Origin: JAEUMY01 sp033764435
Lineage (GTDB): Bacteria; Pseudomonadota; Gammaproteobacteria; Burkholderiales; Usitatibacteraceae
Assembly (NCBI GenBank): GCA_033764435.1
Contig: JANRIX010000054.1
Location: 186,001 to 250,000 of the forward strand
Reading direction: 5' to 3'
DNA length: 64,000 bases
Under the pieces are notes generated by a model. It was not told where the DNA came from. It saw nothing but the letters and a program-made list of their open reading frames with translations, and did not search any database. The translations under genes and the position numbers were made by a program. Below, one piece after another: positions 16,527-26,006 of this stretch; within the stretch, counting starts at the first letter, position 1, and each line of letters starts with the position of its first letter.

Positions 16527-18461
16527 TCAGTCGTCGTTTGCGCGCGCAACTTTCACGGCCCTGGCCGGATCCACCGCCGCCAGCAAATCCTTTTCGACAG
16601 GCATCGGCTCGCCTTCCAGCTGCGCCGCGATGATCTCGCCCGCGAGCGTGCCCCACAGGATGCCGCGTGAGGCGAAACCGGTTGCGCAATACAGGCCCGG
16701 CAGCCGGCGCGTGCGGGACGGGGTTTGCGTCGAAGACTCGGGATCGGGCAGGGCGCCGATGAGCGGCAGGCGATCCGGCGTCACGCAGCGCACGCTGGCG
16801 CGACCGGCCAGTTGCGTTGGTTCCAGAGCTGAGAGATCGGCGGTCACGATCTCGGCCACCCGGCGCAGATTGTCCGCGTGGTCAGCATGGCGCACGTCGG
16901 TGGCCTCATCACCCGGTCCGTAGGTCGCGCCGCTCACGATCTCGCCGTCCAGCGCTGGCAGCAGGTAGCCGTTGCCGCACACGCACGCCTTGAGATCGGG
17001 AAGCGCACTGCCGGGAAGATGAGTGAGCTGACCACGCACGGCTTTGAGCGGAAGCACGTGCTGGGGCAGCAGGCGCGCAGCATCCAGTGCGTTGGCGAGG
17101 ATGAGGACCGGTGCGCGCGCAATCTCTTCGCCTGATTCGTCGAGCACGCGCCACTCGTCTTGCGAATATTCGCATTGGCTCACCGTCGTCGCGAATATTC
17201 GCGTGACGCGTTTGCCGCTGGCGGCGAGCTGTGCTGCGCAAAGCGAAGCCGGCTGCAGCCAGCCGCCCTGCGGAAACCACAAGCCGCCGTCCTTCAGCGG
17301 TGCACCGGTCAGGGCGGTGGCCGTGGTGGCATCAACAGCAGAGACCAGCGTCTCGGGCCAGTCATCCACGGGCGGCAAGCCCGCCCCCTTGCGCCGCTCG
17401 CTGGGCAGTTGCAATGCGCCGCTGGCTGACCACCGGAACGGGTGAGCGGCATTGAGCGCGGACCATCTCCGCAGATTGTTCAGGAACGCCGCGCGTGTGA
17501 GGCGCGCCAGCAGGTTGTCGTCGCGAGACATGACCGGATGGAACGTCCCGGCGAGGTTGCCCGAGGCTTCCTGCGCCGGACCGGGCTGACGATCCACCAG
17601 CGTGACCCGCCAGCCGCGCTCTGCCAGGGCATGGGTGATACCGCAGCCGGCCAGGCCCGCGCCGATCACAATCGCGTGCCGTTCCGTGGGCACAAATGCC
17701 GGTGGGCGCACGTAGCCGGTGAACACGCCGTTCAACTGGTGACGCTTGCCGGCGTAGCCCGGCTCGCGGTTCATGGTGAACCCCACCGCGCTGAGTCCCT
17801 CGCGAACGGCGGCGGAGGCGGACCAGGTGGCGGCGGTCGCTTCCTTCGCGGCCAGCTTGGCGAGACTTGCGAATATTCGCGGCGACCAGAGATCCGGATT
17901 CTTTTTCGGCGCGAAGCCATCGAGATAGATGGCGTCGGCCGACAGTGAAAGCTTGGGCAGCACGGCCTCTGCGTCACCAAAAGCCAGGGTGAGGCGGATG
18001 CGTCCGTCAGCAAGAGTGAGTCGGTGCAGTCCTGGTGTCAGCAACGGCCACTGCGCGATGAGTTCATTCGCCAGTCGACGCACGTGATCGTCGGTGGCGA
18101 GCCGCGCCCAGAGTGTGCGCAGATCGTCCTGCGTGAACGGATGCTTCTCGACCGAGACGAAGTGCAGCCATTCGCCACGCGCCGGATCGGCCAGCCACGC
18201 GCGCGCCGTCGCGATGAAATTGAGCCCGAGGCCGAACCCGGTCTCGAGCACGGTGAAATGGCGGCGATGCTGCCAGCGTGCGCCGCTGCCGACGAGCCCG
18301 TTGCCACGCAGGAACACCTCCTCCGCCTGGCCCCAGGGGCCGCGCTCGCCCGACGCGCTGTGATACACGTCGTCAAAGGCAAGCGACACCGGTGTGCCGA
18401 CGGCGTTGAAGTCCAGCCTGGCGGGCACGATACGGGCAGAGGATGAAGGGGCGGCTGGCAT
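16527..18461 (-). CDS. mnmC: Bifunctional tRNA modification enzyme MnmC
   Basis: A 644-residue enzyme that completes mnm5s2U at wobble position 34 of tRNAs. The N-terminal methyltransferase half has LETGFGLGLNF (SAM site) and YLDGFAPKKNPDLW. The C-terminal FAD-dependent oxidoreductase half has the Rossmann motif VIGAGLAGCGITHALAERGW and ends with YCATGFASRGILWGTLAGE. ATG 18461 was preferred over the longer open frame. Three palindrome copies occur inside it, two only 29 bp apart. Confidence 0.93.
   Translation of the reverse strand: MPAAPSSSARIVPARLDFNAVGTPVSLAFDDVYHSASGERGPWGQAEEVFLRGNGLVGSGARWQHRRHFTVLETGFGLGLNFIATARAWLADPARGEWLHFVSVEKHPFTQDDLRTLWARLATDDHVRRLANELIAQWPLLTPGLHRLTLADGRIRLTLAFGDAEAVLPKLSLSADAIYLDGFAPKKNPDLWSPRIFASLAKLAAKEATAATWSASAAVREGLSAVGFTMNREPGYAGKRHQLNGVFTGYVRPPAFVPTERHAIVIGAGLAGCGITHALAERGWRVTLVDRQPGPAQEASGNLAGTFHPVMSRDDNLLARLTRAAFLNNLRRWSALNAAHPFRWSASGALQLPSERRKGAGLPPVDDWPETLVSAVDATTATALTGAPLKDGGLWFPQGGWLQPASLCAAQLAASGKRVTRIFATTVSQCEYSQDEWRVLDESGEEIARAPVLILANALDAARLLPQHVLPLKAVRGQLTHLPGSALPDLKACVCGNGYLLPALDGEIVSGATYGPGDEATDVRHADHADNLRRVAEIVTADLSALEPTQLAGRASVRCVTPDRLPLIGALPDPESSTQTPSRTRRLPGLYCATGFASRGILWGTLAGEIIAAQLEGEPMPVEKDLLAAVDPARAVKVARANDD
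17162..17173. repeat. GCGAATATTCGC palindrome, copy 8
   Basis: Perfect copy in mnmC, read as EYS (QCEYSQ); first of a close pair. Confidence 0.95.
17191..17202. repeat. GCGAATATTCGC palindrome, copy 9
   Basis: Perfect copy in mnmC, read as RIFA, 29 bp from copy 8 start to start. Confidence 0.95.
17869..17880. repeat. GCGAATATTCGC palindrome, copy 10
   Basis: Perfect copy in the methyltransferase half of mnmC, read as RIFA in SPRIFASL. Confidence 0.95.
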
Positions 18462-18602
18462 CGCGGCGAGTATAGCGTCGCCCACCCTGCGTGCCGGGCC
18501 CTGCTGCAGCGTCGCCATTTCCCGACACGGCTGCGGGCTGACACAAGTGCCACGGTCCCGATGGCTATAATCGCCCGATACCACCACGCTGCAGGATCTC
18601 CC

Positions 18603-20933
18603 ATGCCGGCACCTTCATCCGCTCCGCGTTCCATTCTCGGTTCCTCGCTGCTTGCAGCACTTGCCCTGCTCGCCACCGGCTGTGAAATGCTGCCGATGTC
18701 CAAACCGGCGGAGCCGCCCAAGCCCGCGGTCGAGGTCAAGCCCCCCGTGCCCCCTGTGCCTTCCTATCCTGCCGTGCCCATCCGCCCGGTGACCGACAAC
18801 TATCACGGCACGCAGGTGGTCGATCCCTATCGGTACATGGAGGATCTGAAGAACCCCGAAGTGCAGGCCATCATGAAGGCGCAGAACGATTTCGCGCGCG
18901 GCGTGCTGGACCGCATCCCCGGCCGTGCGGCATTGGCTGCCCGCATCAACGAGCTGTCGCAAGCAGGAGTGGTCATCACCGGCGTGAAGCTGGCAGCGGG
19001 CAGGGTGTTCTATTTCAAGCTGGCGCCGGGTGACAGCAAACGGAAGCTGTACGTGCGCGACGGCATGAATGGCCCGGAGCGCCTGCTGGTGGATCCTGAC
19101 AAGGTCGGTTCGCCCGACGAGAAGCTCTCCATTGACTGGTTCGTGCCGTCACCTGATGGTCGGCATGTGGCCTACGGCACCAGCCCGCGCGGCAACGAGG
19201 ACAGCACGTTGCGCATCGTGGAGCTGGGCAAGGGCAACGACATCGGCATCGTCATTCCCGGCACGCGCTACGGCAGGGTCGTCTCGTGGCACCCCAACAG
19301 CCGCGAGCTGTTCTACAACAAGCTGCCGCCTCCCGAGCCGGGCGCCGCTCTGGGCTATGTCAACAGCAAGGTCTATCGCCACCAGCTGGGCAAGCATCCC
19401 AACACCGACACCGTCATGTTCGGCATCGGCGAAAGTGTGAGCGGCCCGGCCGCAGCCGAGCTGATCGACATCGACATTCCCCAGATCCTGGTGCCGCGCG
19501 GCAGCACCACGGCACTGGCCATCGTGCAGCGCGGCGACGAGAACGAGCGCACGATCTATGCGGCCCCGCTCGCCAGCATCGGCAAGCCGGGCACGCCATG
19601 GAAGAAGATCGTCGACCGTCGCGACCAGGTGGTGAAGTACGCCGCGTACGGCAAGGATCTCTTCGTGGTCACGCATCGCCAGGCCATGAACCGCAAGGTG
19701 CTGCGCCTCGCACTCGACGCCCCCGACATCACCAAGGCCAAGGTGGTCGTGCCAGAGACCGACAAGGTGGTGAGCGACATCGCGATTGGCGGCGACGCGC
19801 TGTACGTGAAGTTCGTCGTGGGCGGCGTGGATCAACTGCAGCGACTCAACTTCAAGAGTGATTCCTTCGGCGCGCGGATGGAGTTCGTGCGGCTCAAGTT
19901 TGACCTGGCCGTGCGCGAGCTGATTTCCGATCCGTCGGTGCCTGGCGCGGTCCTGCGTCTGGAGGGCTGGACGGAGGCGCCGCATTACGCGATCGTGGAG
20001 GCGAAGACTGCGAATATTCGCGATACGGGCCTGCTGCCGAAATCGCCTGTCAACTTTGACGACTACGACGAGGTGCGCCTCTTCGCCCGCGCGTCCGATG
20101 GCCAGCGCATTCCGGTGTCGATGATCTACAAGAAGGGCACGACGTTGACCAAGGATCACCCGACGCTGCTCTCCGGCTATGGGGCCTATGGCATCACCGT
20201 CAGCCCCAGCTTTGTGCCCCAACGCATGGCGCTGCTGGAGCGTGGCGGCATTTTTGCCACCTGCCACGTGCGCGGCGGCGGCGAGTTCGGCGAGATGTGG
20301 CACCGCGGCGGGCAGAAGGCCAACAAGAACAACACCATCAACGATTTCATCGCCTGTGCCGAGTTCCTGATCGAGCGTGGCTTCACCAATCCGCGGAAGC
20401 TCGTCGCGACCGGTGGCAGCGCCGGCGGCATCACGGTCGGCAATGCGCTGGTGCGTCGTCCCGATCTCTTTGCCGCGGTGATTCCGCGCGTCGGCGCGCT
20501 GGACATGCTGCGCATGGAAACCACACCCAATGGCAAGCCCAACGTGGTCGAGTTTGGCACGGTGACCAAGCTGGACGAGTTCCGCTGGCTGTTCGAGACG
20601 TCCGCCTTCCACAACGTGAAGGACAAGGTGGCATATCCGGCCGTGTTGCTCACCACCGGCGCCAACGACCCGCGCGTGGAGCCGTGGAACTCGCTCAAGT
20701 TCGCCGCCCGGCTGCAGTCGGCCACGCTGTCGAGCGAACGCGAGAAGCCGGTGCTGCTCAGGCTGGATTACGGCGCGGGCCACAGTTCGTCCGTGTCGCG
20801 CTCGTCGGCCAATGAAGAGCTGGCGGATGTCTACGCATTCACGCTGTGGCAGACGGGGCAGGCGGGGTTCCAGGTGCCGGAGGTTGTGGCTGCACCTGCG
20901 ACTATGCCGGCTGCCCAGCCTGCTAGACCTTGA
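18603..20933 (+). CDS. Prolyl oligopeptidase family serine peptidase, lipoprotein
   Basis: A 776-residue S9 peptidase. A lipoprotein signal precedes the lipobox ATGC, then comes a Pro-rich linker and the N-terminal PVTDNYHGTQVVDPYRYMED typical of prolyl oligopeptidases. The beta-propeller is in the middle. Catalytic triad by position: Ser606 in GGSAGG, Asp689 in GANDPRV, His727 in GAGHSS. It is expected to cleave proline-containing peptides in the periplasm. ATG 18603 gives the lipoprotein signal. One palindrome is read as ANIR. Confidence 0.9.
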   Translation: MPAPSSAPRSILGSSLLAALALLATGCEMLPMSKPAEPPKPAVEVKPPVPPVPSYPAVPIRPVTDNYHGTQVVDPYRYMEDLKNPEVQAIMKAQNDFARGVLDRIPGRAALAARINELSQAGVVITGVKLAAGRVFYFKLAPGDSKRKLYVRDGMNGPERLLVDPDKVGSPDEKLSIDWFVPSPDGRHVAYGTSPRGNEDSTLRIVELGKGNDIGIVIPGTRYGRVVSWHPNSRELFYNKLPPPEPGAALGYVNSKVYRHQLGKHPNTDTVMFGIGESVSGPAAAELIDIDIPQILVPRGSTTALAIVQRGDENERTIYAAPLASIGKPGTPWKKIVDRRDQVVKYAAYGKDLFVVTHRQAMNRKVLRLALDAPDITKAKVVVPETDKVVSDIAIGGDALYVKFVVGGVDQLQRLNFKSDSFGARMEFVRLKFDLAVRELISDPSVPGAVLRLEGWTEAPHYAIVEAKTANIRDTGLLPKSPVNFDDYDEVRLFARASDGQRIPVSMIYKKGTTLTKDHPTLLSGYGAYGITVSPSFVPQRMALLERGGIFATCHVRGGGEFGEMWHRGGQKANKNNTINDFIACAEFLIERGFTNPRKLVATGGSAGGITVGNALVRRPDLFAAVIPRVGALDMLRMETTPNGKPNVVEFGTVTKLDEFRWLFETSAFHNVKDKVAYPAVLLTTGANDPRVEPWNSLKFAARLQSATLSSEREKPVLLRLDYGAGHSSSVSRSSANEELADVYAFTLWQTGQAGFQVPEVVAAPATMPAAQPARP
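20010..20021. repeat. GCGAATATTCGC palindrome, copy 11
   Basis: Perfect copy in the prolyl oligopeptidase gene, read as ANIR. Confidence 0.95.
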
Positions 20934-20954
20934 CCTGTCTGCGCTGATCGACCC

Positions 20955-21380
20955 ATGCTCCGCTTCGACATCCCACCCGTCTGGTCCAACGTCGCCCGTT
21001 TCGAGGCCCTTCTCACCTTCGCGTTCTGCTGGCTGGCACTGGGCGTGTCGCCCTGGTTCATGGCGGTGCTTGCCGCGCAGGGCTTTATCCGCGGCTTCTT
21101 TGGGCATTTCCGTGAACCCATGCATGGCGTCTGGTCCAGGCTGTTCGAGGCCAGGGGCTGGGCGGGCAAGAAGGAGAACGCGGGCGCCAAGATGTTCGCG
21201 GCCAAGCTGCTCTGCGTGGCCAGCGCGGTGGCGCTGGGCCTGTACCTCGCCGGGCAGGGCTTCTGGGTGGTGCCGGTCTATGTGCTGATCGTGTTCTCGT
21301 TCCTCGAGTTTGCGTTCGCCTTCTGCGCTGGCTGCTGGGCGTACACGCTCTGGTTCCGGGCATTCCCGCCGGGGCAGTGA
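20955..21380 (+). CDS. DUF4395 family membrane protein
   Basis: A 141-residue protein with about four membrane helices (LLTFAFCWLALGVSPWFM, AVLAAQGFIRGFF, LLCVASAVALGLYLAG, VLIVFSFLEFAFAFCAGCW). The pattern FDIPPVWSNVARFEALL at the N-terminus and the Cys-containing last helix fit DUF4395. Function is unknown. It begins 21 bp after the peptidase stop, so it may be co-transcribed with it. Confidence 0.75.
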   Translation: MLRFDIPPVWSNVARFEALLTFAFCWLALGVSPWFMAVLAAQGFIRGFFGHFREPMHGVWSRLFEARGWAGKKENAGAKMFAAKLLCVASAVALGLYLAGQGFWVVPVYVLIVFSFLEFAFAFCAGCWAYTLWFRAFPPGQ

Positions 21381-21444
21381 GGCACTTCCCGCCACGCGGG
21401 GGCGGGGGGATAATGCGGCCCATGTCGTCCAACAATCGAGCGAC

Positions 21445-23142
21445 ATGGGGTTCCGTGATGGCCGCGGAACGACTGACAATAATTCGAATGCCGCCCACGT
21501 GACCGACAAGACCGTCCGCGAGTTTCACCAGATTCTCCTCTGGCCGTTGCAGTTGCGGCGCATCAACCGTGACACCGGCTTCACGGCCTACTGGGACATC
21601 CTCAACAAGAATCCCGGCGCCTGGAAGAAGGTGGCCGATCCACTGCTGATCGAGGATGAATCGTGCGAGGTAGGCTATGAGGAGTTCGTCTATTTCCTCC
21701 CCTACGTGCAGCGCTTCCTTTACGGCGTGGGCGAGGACGGCAAGGTGGCCGCCGCTTCGATGCACATCTTCCGCCGCGACGACATCGCGAATATTCGCGT
21801 CAGGCTGCATGCGGACCAGGAACCGGTGGAGCTGGATGTCGGGCGACTGCGCCTCTATCTCTTCCACGACATGGACATCGCCATCGTGGCGTTCGAGGTA
21901 TTCGGCTATGACCTGCCACTGGAACAGGCGGTGGAGTTGCTGGACCGCTTCGGTCGTCCCTATCCGCCGGCCTGGGAATCGTCTTCGCAGGGTGCGCATT
22001 GCACCGAGTCCGTCGAGTTCCTCGACGCTGCAGGCAAGGTGCTGGCCACCAGCGATTATGGCGATCGGGCGCGCTATCACTCGCTGGTGCGCGACGCGCG
22101 CCAGACGCCGTTGGCCTCGCACTGGGAATTCCTGCTGCAGCCACTGGTGCCGAGCTACCGAAAGGGCGGCGTGATCAAGTATTTCCAGATCGAGAACAAG
22201 CGCATCCCGCTGATGTCCTATCTTTCCTTCGACGAGCCGCGCAATCTCTCGCGCGGAGATGTGATCCGCATCGGCTCCGCGGCCAAGTGGGGGCCATCGG
22301 ACACGCTGCCCTATGCCGAAGGCTTCCTGTCCAGCTTCGAGAAGGTCAACTGCTACGACCGCTACTGGGATGCCGACCGGCCGGACACCGGCATGAACAC
22401 GCGCTATGTGTTCGCCGGCCTGTCATTTGCGATGATCACGAAGTACTCCGACGATCGCCGCGATTTGAAGCGCCATTTCCGCCATCCGTTCTACCAGATC
22501 GGCCTCATTGCGCATTTCCACAAGGCGGCGTTGCTGTCCTTCTCCAATCGCTTCTCGCGCGCGGTGGAGCGGCTGGACGTGCACAGCGTGGAATCGGTGA
22601 AGGATTTCAAGCGCAACGTGCGCCAGGCGCTGGAGATCTTCCTGCGCTTCAATCATCGCTACTGGTTCCACGAGATTTCCAACCAGGTGCAGGCCAGCGA
22701 CTTCTTCCTGAAGTGGCGCCAGGAACTGGGCACGGACCACATCTACAAGGAGGTCCGCGAGGAAGCGCACGACATCAACCAGTACCTCGACAACGACCGC
22801 ATGAGGAAGCAGGCCGACAGCACCATGAGGCTCACCGTCGTCTCGGCGTGCGGGATGGTGGGCACCATCGTCACCGGTTTCCTCGGCATGAATATCTTCA
22901 ACTACGCCGACCAGAACCAGTGGAGCAAGATCGGCATTTTCTTCGCAGTATTCGTGCCGACCACGTTGCTGGCGCTGTATACCGTGGTGCTGTCGCGGCG
23001 CATCTCCGATTTCATGGAGGCGATGGCGTCGGAAACCATGCCGTGGAAGGAAAAGTTTGATCGCTTCGGCCAGATCTGGCGGTCGGGACGGAAGAAGCGC
23101 CAGCTCACTGGCGGCTTCGACGCCAACGGCGGCGCAGAATAA
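21445..23142 (+). CDS. CorA-like divalent cation transporter with long N-terminal domain
   Basis: A protein of about 565 residues. The GMN selectivity motif (Gly481-Met482-Asn483, in GFLGMNIF) ends the first of two C-terminal membrane helices, and the second helix is IGIFFAVFVPTTLLALYTVVL. The large N-terminal part is the cytoplasmic funnel, longer than in E. coli CorA (316 residues). It is expected to carry Mg2+, Co2+ or similar. The start is uncertain: ATG 21445 is given, GTG 21499 is possible. One palindrome is read as ANIR. Confidence 0.8.
   Translation: MGFRDGRGTTDNNSNAAHVTDKTVREFHQILLWPLQLRRINRDTGFTAYWDILNKNPGAWKKVADPLLIEDESCEVGYEEFVYFLPYVQRFLYGVGEDGKVAAASMHIFRRDDIANIRVRLHADQEPVELDVGRLRLYLFHDMDIAIVAFEVFGYDLPLEQAVELLDRFGRPYPPAWESSSQGAHCTESVEFLDAAGKVLATSDYGDRARYHSLVRDARQTPLASHWEFLLQPLVPSYRKGGVIKYFQIENKRIPLMSYLSFDEPRNLSRGDVIRIGSAAKWGPSDTLPYAEGFLSSFEKVNCYDRYWDADRPDTGMNTRYVFAGLSFAMITKYSDDRRDLKRHFRHPFYQIGLIAHFHKAALLSFSNRFSRAVERLDVHSVESVKDFKRNVRQALEIFLRFNHRYWFHEISNQVQASDFFLKWRQELGTDHIYKEVREEAHDINQYLDNDRMRKQADSTMRLTVVSACGMVGTIVTGFLGMNIFNYADQNQWSKIGIFFAVFVPTTLLALYTVVLSRRISDFMEAMASETMPWKEKFDRFGQIWRSGRKKRQLTGGFDANGGAE
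21787..21798. repeat. GCGAATATTCGC palindrome, copy 12
   Basis: Perfect copy in the CorA-like gene, read as ANIR. Confidence 0.95.
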
Positions 23143-23173
23143 AAAAGGCCGCGATGCATCACGCATCGCGGCC
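23141..23173 (-). terminator. Rho-independent terminator for the 23233-24555 gene
   Basis: An 11-bp perfect stem (23147-23157 with 23163-23173, loop ATCAC). It is followed on the minus strand by six T, which lie against the stop codon of the convergent CorA-like gene. Confidence 0.85.
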
Positions 23174-23232
23174 AGAACTCCACTCCAGGGGACTTGCAAC
23201 TTCCAGGCGCGGGCAACGGCCCGCGCCGGTGA

Positions 23233-24555
23233 TCACTTCTTTTCGATGCGCTCGATCTTCACCGCGCCGGCCAGCCTGCCCAGCGGGTCCTGCACGTCGT
23301 AGTCAGCCGGCACGCGAAACAGCTCGGCGGACTGTTCGCTGCGCTTCAGGTTGGCCACGCGGTAGATCACGTCGCCCGAACGCGGATCGCTGTGCTTTGA
23401 GTACACAGTGATCTGCAAATCGGGCGAATACCAGGTCTCGGTGCTCACGGTGATGGGCCGCACGTTGCCGACCTTGCCGGCCGGAATGGTGTAGCTCACC
23501 ATCTTGCCCTCGGCAATCACGCCATCGAAATTCCTGGTGCCGAGACTGGTGGTGGTGCGCTCGAAGCTCTTGTCCATGCGCACGATGTTGGGTTCGCCGT
23601 GACGCCAGGCCATGGCGAAGGCATCACCCGCCGCCGCGAAGGCGTCGCTCATCACGTTGAGTTCGGACAGATCCGCCAGCTCACCCAGCTTGCCCAGCTC
23701 GCCCAGCGCAGCGAGACCGCCATTGCCGGAGAACGTGAAGGAGCGCGGGCTGACCTGCACACGGATCTCCTCACGCTTTTCCTTGCCGTCGGCGTCGATG
23801 CGCTTCACGACGATGTTCTCGGATGACCGCACCACGGTCTCGCCATTGTCACTCTTGAATACCATGGTCCTTTCGCCTTCCGGTCCCGGCTTCCGCGCAA
23901 AGGTCGCGATCTTGCCATCCACCAGACTCTTCGGCGTGCCGATCTTCATTGCGGATTTTTTCGCTGGCGTCAGCACAAAGCGAGTGCCTTCCGCATCGCG
24001 AATGTGCACGACTTTCAGCTGACCATTGCCGTCGAGAATTTCCTGGCGGGTCGCACCCTGGCTGTCGCGGAAGACGCGGTTGCTGCTCTTCTTCACCAGC
24101 TGGTTGCCGTCGGGCAGGGTCTGGATGCGCTCATTGATTACTTCACCTGAATAGGGCGCGTTCTTGATCGACTTCACGTTGCCAGTGGTGAAGCTGTAGG
24201 CGACGGAGTTGGAAATGGCCTCCCCCAGTCCGGACACGTCGGGCATGACAATGTTGGCGGGCATGCGCAGACGAACCTCCTCGCGGATGCTGTCTGCCTG
24301 GGCGCGGACTCGTTCACGCGACTGCTGGGCATGCTTGCGCGCCTCTTCCGCATGGCGACGAGCTTCCTCGGCGTACTTTCGCGCTTCATCGCCTTGCACT
24401 TGCTGCCCATTCACCTCGACGATGGTTGTCCCGCCGGTTTGGGACACTTCGATTTCAAACTCCTGCTCCAGCATGGGAATGGCGCCATTCTCCATCGACA
24501 TGGCGGGCAGTGCGGTGGCGAGGGCAAGGCAGAGCAGCGTGCGGCGGAACTTCAT
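23233..24555 (-). CDS. Exported protein of unknown function, third gene of an ECF sigma operon
   Basis: A 440-residue protein with a cleavable signal (MKFRRTLLCLALATALPAMS). Residues about 55-95 form a charged helical repeat built on EEARRHAEEARKHAQ, probably a coiled coil. The rest is beta-rich and contains TWYSPDLQITVYSKHSDPR, as seen in exported proteins encoded beside sigma/anti-sigma pairs. GGAG precedes ATG 24555. It follows the anti-sigma gene by 58 bp, and a terminator lies after it. Confidence 0.7.
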   Translation of the reverse strand: MKFRRTLLCLALATALPAMSMENGAIPMLEQEFEIEVSQTGGTTIVEVNGQQVQGDEARKYAEEARRHAEEARKHAQQSRERVRAQADSIREEVRLRMPANIVMPDVSGLGEAISNSVAYSFTTGNVKSIKNAPYSGEVINERIQTLPDGNQLVKKSSNRVFRDSQGATRQEILDGNGQLKVVHIRDAEGTRFVLTPAKKSAMKIGTPKSLVDGKIATFARKPGPEGERTMVFKSDNGETVVRSSENIVVKRIDADGKEKREEIRVQVSPRSFTFSGNGGLAALGELGKLGELADLSELNVMSDAFAAAGDAFAMAWRHGEPNIVRMDKSFERTTTSLGTRNFDGVIAEGKMVSYTIPAGKVGNVRPITVSTETWYSPDLQITVYSKHSDPRSGDVIYRVANLKRSEQSAELFRVPADYDVQDPLGRLAGAVKIERIEKK

Positions 24556-24590
24556 GATGTTCTCCAGTGGTCTTCTCTAGAAATGTCGAG

Positions 24591-24602
24591 GCGAATATTC
24601 GC
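24591..24602. repeat. GCGAATATTCGC palindrome, copy 13
   Basis: Perfect copy in the 58-bp spacer between the anti-sigma gene and the exported-protein gene. Confidence 0.95.
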
Positions 24603-24613
24603 GATGGTTGGGC

Positions 24614-25177
24614 TTATTCGATGATGCGCAGCGCCAGCGGCTGGCCGCCAGCGGACAGCAGCATGTCGGCGCGAACCGGCTCGCCGGCGCGCTCCGGGCT
24701 CACCGGCAGGCCGTAGTTGGCCAGCAGTGCGCGAGGGAACGTGGTGGTGACGACGGTGGCGTCCCGCTCCTGGGCAATGCGTTCCATCGGTTGCAGGGCG
24801 ATGAAGGGTGCGTCGCCCGATTCGGATTGGCTGACCGCTGCATTCATGCGCGGTGCCTGGCTGATGAGCGGTGCGAACGTCATCCAGCCTGCAAATCCGA
24901 GCGAGAGCGCCAGCGCGGCCGCCGGGACACCAAACTGGCCGAAGCCGCCGGTGCCGTGGTGCCCAATCGAGCGACCACCACCGCCCATCCAGCCCAGCAG
25001 GCCAGGACGGGATCGCTTCTGCCATTGTTTCAACAGGTCCGCTTCCAGCGAGGCGCGCGGCGCAAGCTCAGCGCTGGCTGCACGCAGGACATCCAGTTCG
25101 CGGTCCAGGGCGGCGGCTTCGTGGGGCGGCAGTTCGCCGGGAAGGGGTTTGAGGGTCGGGGTCATGGGAGTGGGCAC
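24614..25177 (-). CDS. Probable membrane-anchored anti-sigma factor
   Basis: A 187-residue protein. The N-terminal 60 residues are cytoplasmic and helical (LPPHEAAALDRELDVLRAAS), one membrane helix lies near 85-105 (VPAAALALSLGFAGWMTFA), and a periplasmic tail follows. It begins 2 bp after the sigma factor stop, and position and topology suggest an anti-sigma factor; no zinc-binding HxxxCxxC is visible. GTG 25177 has a GAGG seven or so bases upstream; ATG 25165 is the alternative. Confidence 0.65.
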   Translation of the reverse strand: MPTPMTPTLKPLPGELPPHEAAALDRELDVLRAASAELAPRASLEADLLKQWQKRSRPGLLGWMGGGGRSIGHHGTGGFGQFGVPAAALALSLGFAGWMTFAPLISQAPRMNAAVSQSESGDAPFIALQPMERIAQERDATVVTTTFPRALLANYGLPVSPERAGEPVRADMLLSAGGQPLALRIIE

Positions 25178-25179
25178 GA

Positions 25180-25800
25180 TCAGGCCTCCTGCTTCAGTGC
25201 AGCGTCATTTGATTCTGTGGTGTCTGGATGGCTCAGTCCGGCGCGGTTCAATGCCTTCAGCAGCAAGGCCCGGCCGCGATGCAGCCGGGAGCGCACGGTG
25301 CCGATATCAATGCCGCAGGCCGTTGCCGCTTCGGCATAGCTGAAGTCATGCATCTCGTACAGGATCACGACCTCGCGGAAGTGCGGCGGTATCTTGGCCA
25401 GCGCGGCCCGGACCGCCTCGGCGGTTTCGTTGGCCAGCAGGCGCTCCATCGGCTGAGGGGCGGCATCGGCCCAGTTGGACTCGCTGTCGTCCTCATGTTC
25501 GTTGGACACCCAGCGGCGCGACTGCTCCAGCGCCCGCCGGGACAGGTTGCGTGCGACGCCGAACAAATAGTTGCCGAGGCTGCCCTGGGTCGGGTCGAAC
25601 TTGCCCTTGGCGTCCATCAGCGCCAGGAAAGTCTCCTGCACGATGTCATGGGCCAGGTCCGCGCCGCCACACTGCAGGACGGCAAAGCGGTACAGCGGCC
25701 CGCTATGCTTCCGGTACAGGGCGGAGAGGGCGGCCATGTCCCCGCCGCGCAACTGGCGCAGCAGGTCAATGTCGGGTTGGGGGTCGGTGAGCGGCATCAT
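25180..25800 (-). CDS. ECF RNA polymerase sigma factor
   Basis: A 206-residue sigma-E-like factor. Region 2 shows YRKHSGPLYRFAVLQ and DIVQETFLALMDAKGKF; region 4 shows IPPHFREVVILYEMHDFSYAEAA and GIDIGTVRSRLHRGRALL. ATG 25800 is followed by a second ATG. The next gene starts 2 bp downstream, so sigma, anti-sigma and the exported protein form an operon that probably senses an envelope condition. Confidence 0.9.
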   Translation of the reverse strand: MMPLTDPQPDIDLLRQLRGGDMAALSALYRKHSGPLYRFAVLQCGGADLAHDIVQETFLALMDAKGKFDPTQGSLGNYLFGVARNLSRRALEQSRRWVSNEHEDDSESNWADAAPQPMERLLANETAEAVRAALAKIPPHFREVVILYEMHDFSYAEAATACGIDIGTVRSRLHRGRALLLKALNRAGLSHPDTTESNDAALKQEA

Positions 25801-26006
25801 CGTGAAAGGATGTTTGCTGACTATTGCAACAGGTCGGGCAAAAGGTTCCAGCTTTTTTTGACGTGCGCCGGCACGTCCCCCGATGCCCCTCCACGTGCTG
25901 TCACTTTGTGTCACCTCGTGAGCGTTCAAATGGAGTAGATTGTTGGTGTGCCGAAGGCACCGGCCCCGGCGCGAATTGCGCAATTCCGTCTTCACAGGAA
26001 CCGAGC

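Noticed and set aside
19149..21509. 786-codon open frame on the minus strand opposite the prolyl oligopeptidase gene
   Set aside because: It mirrors a gene with a full catalytic triad and its residues (H, R, G, A rich) show no domain; a GC-rich shadow.
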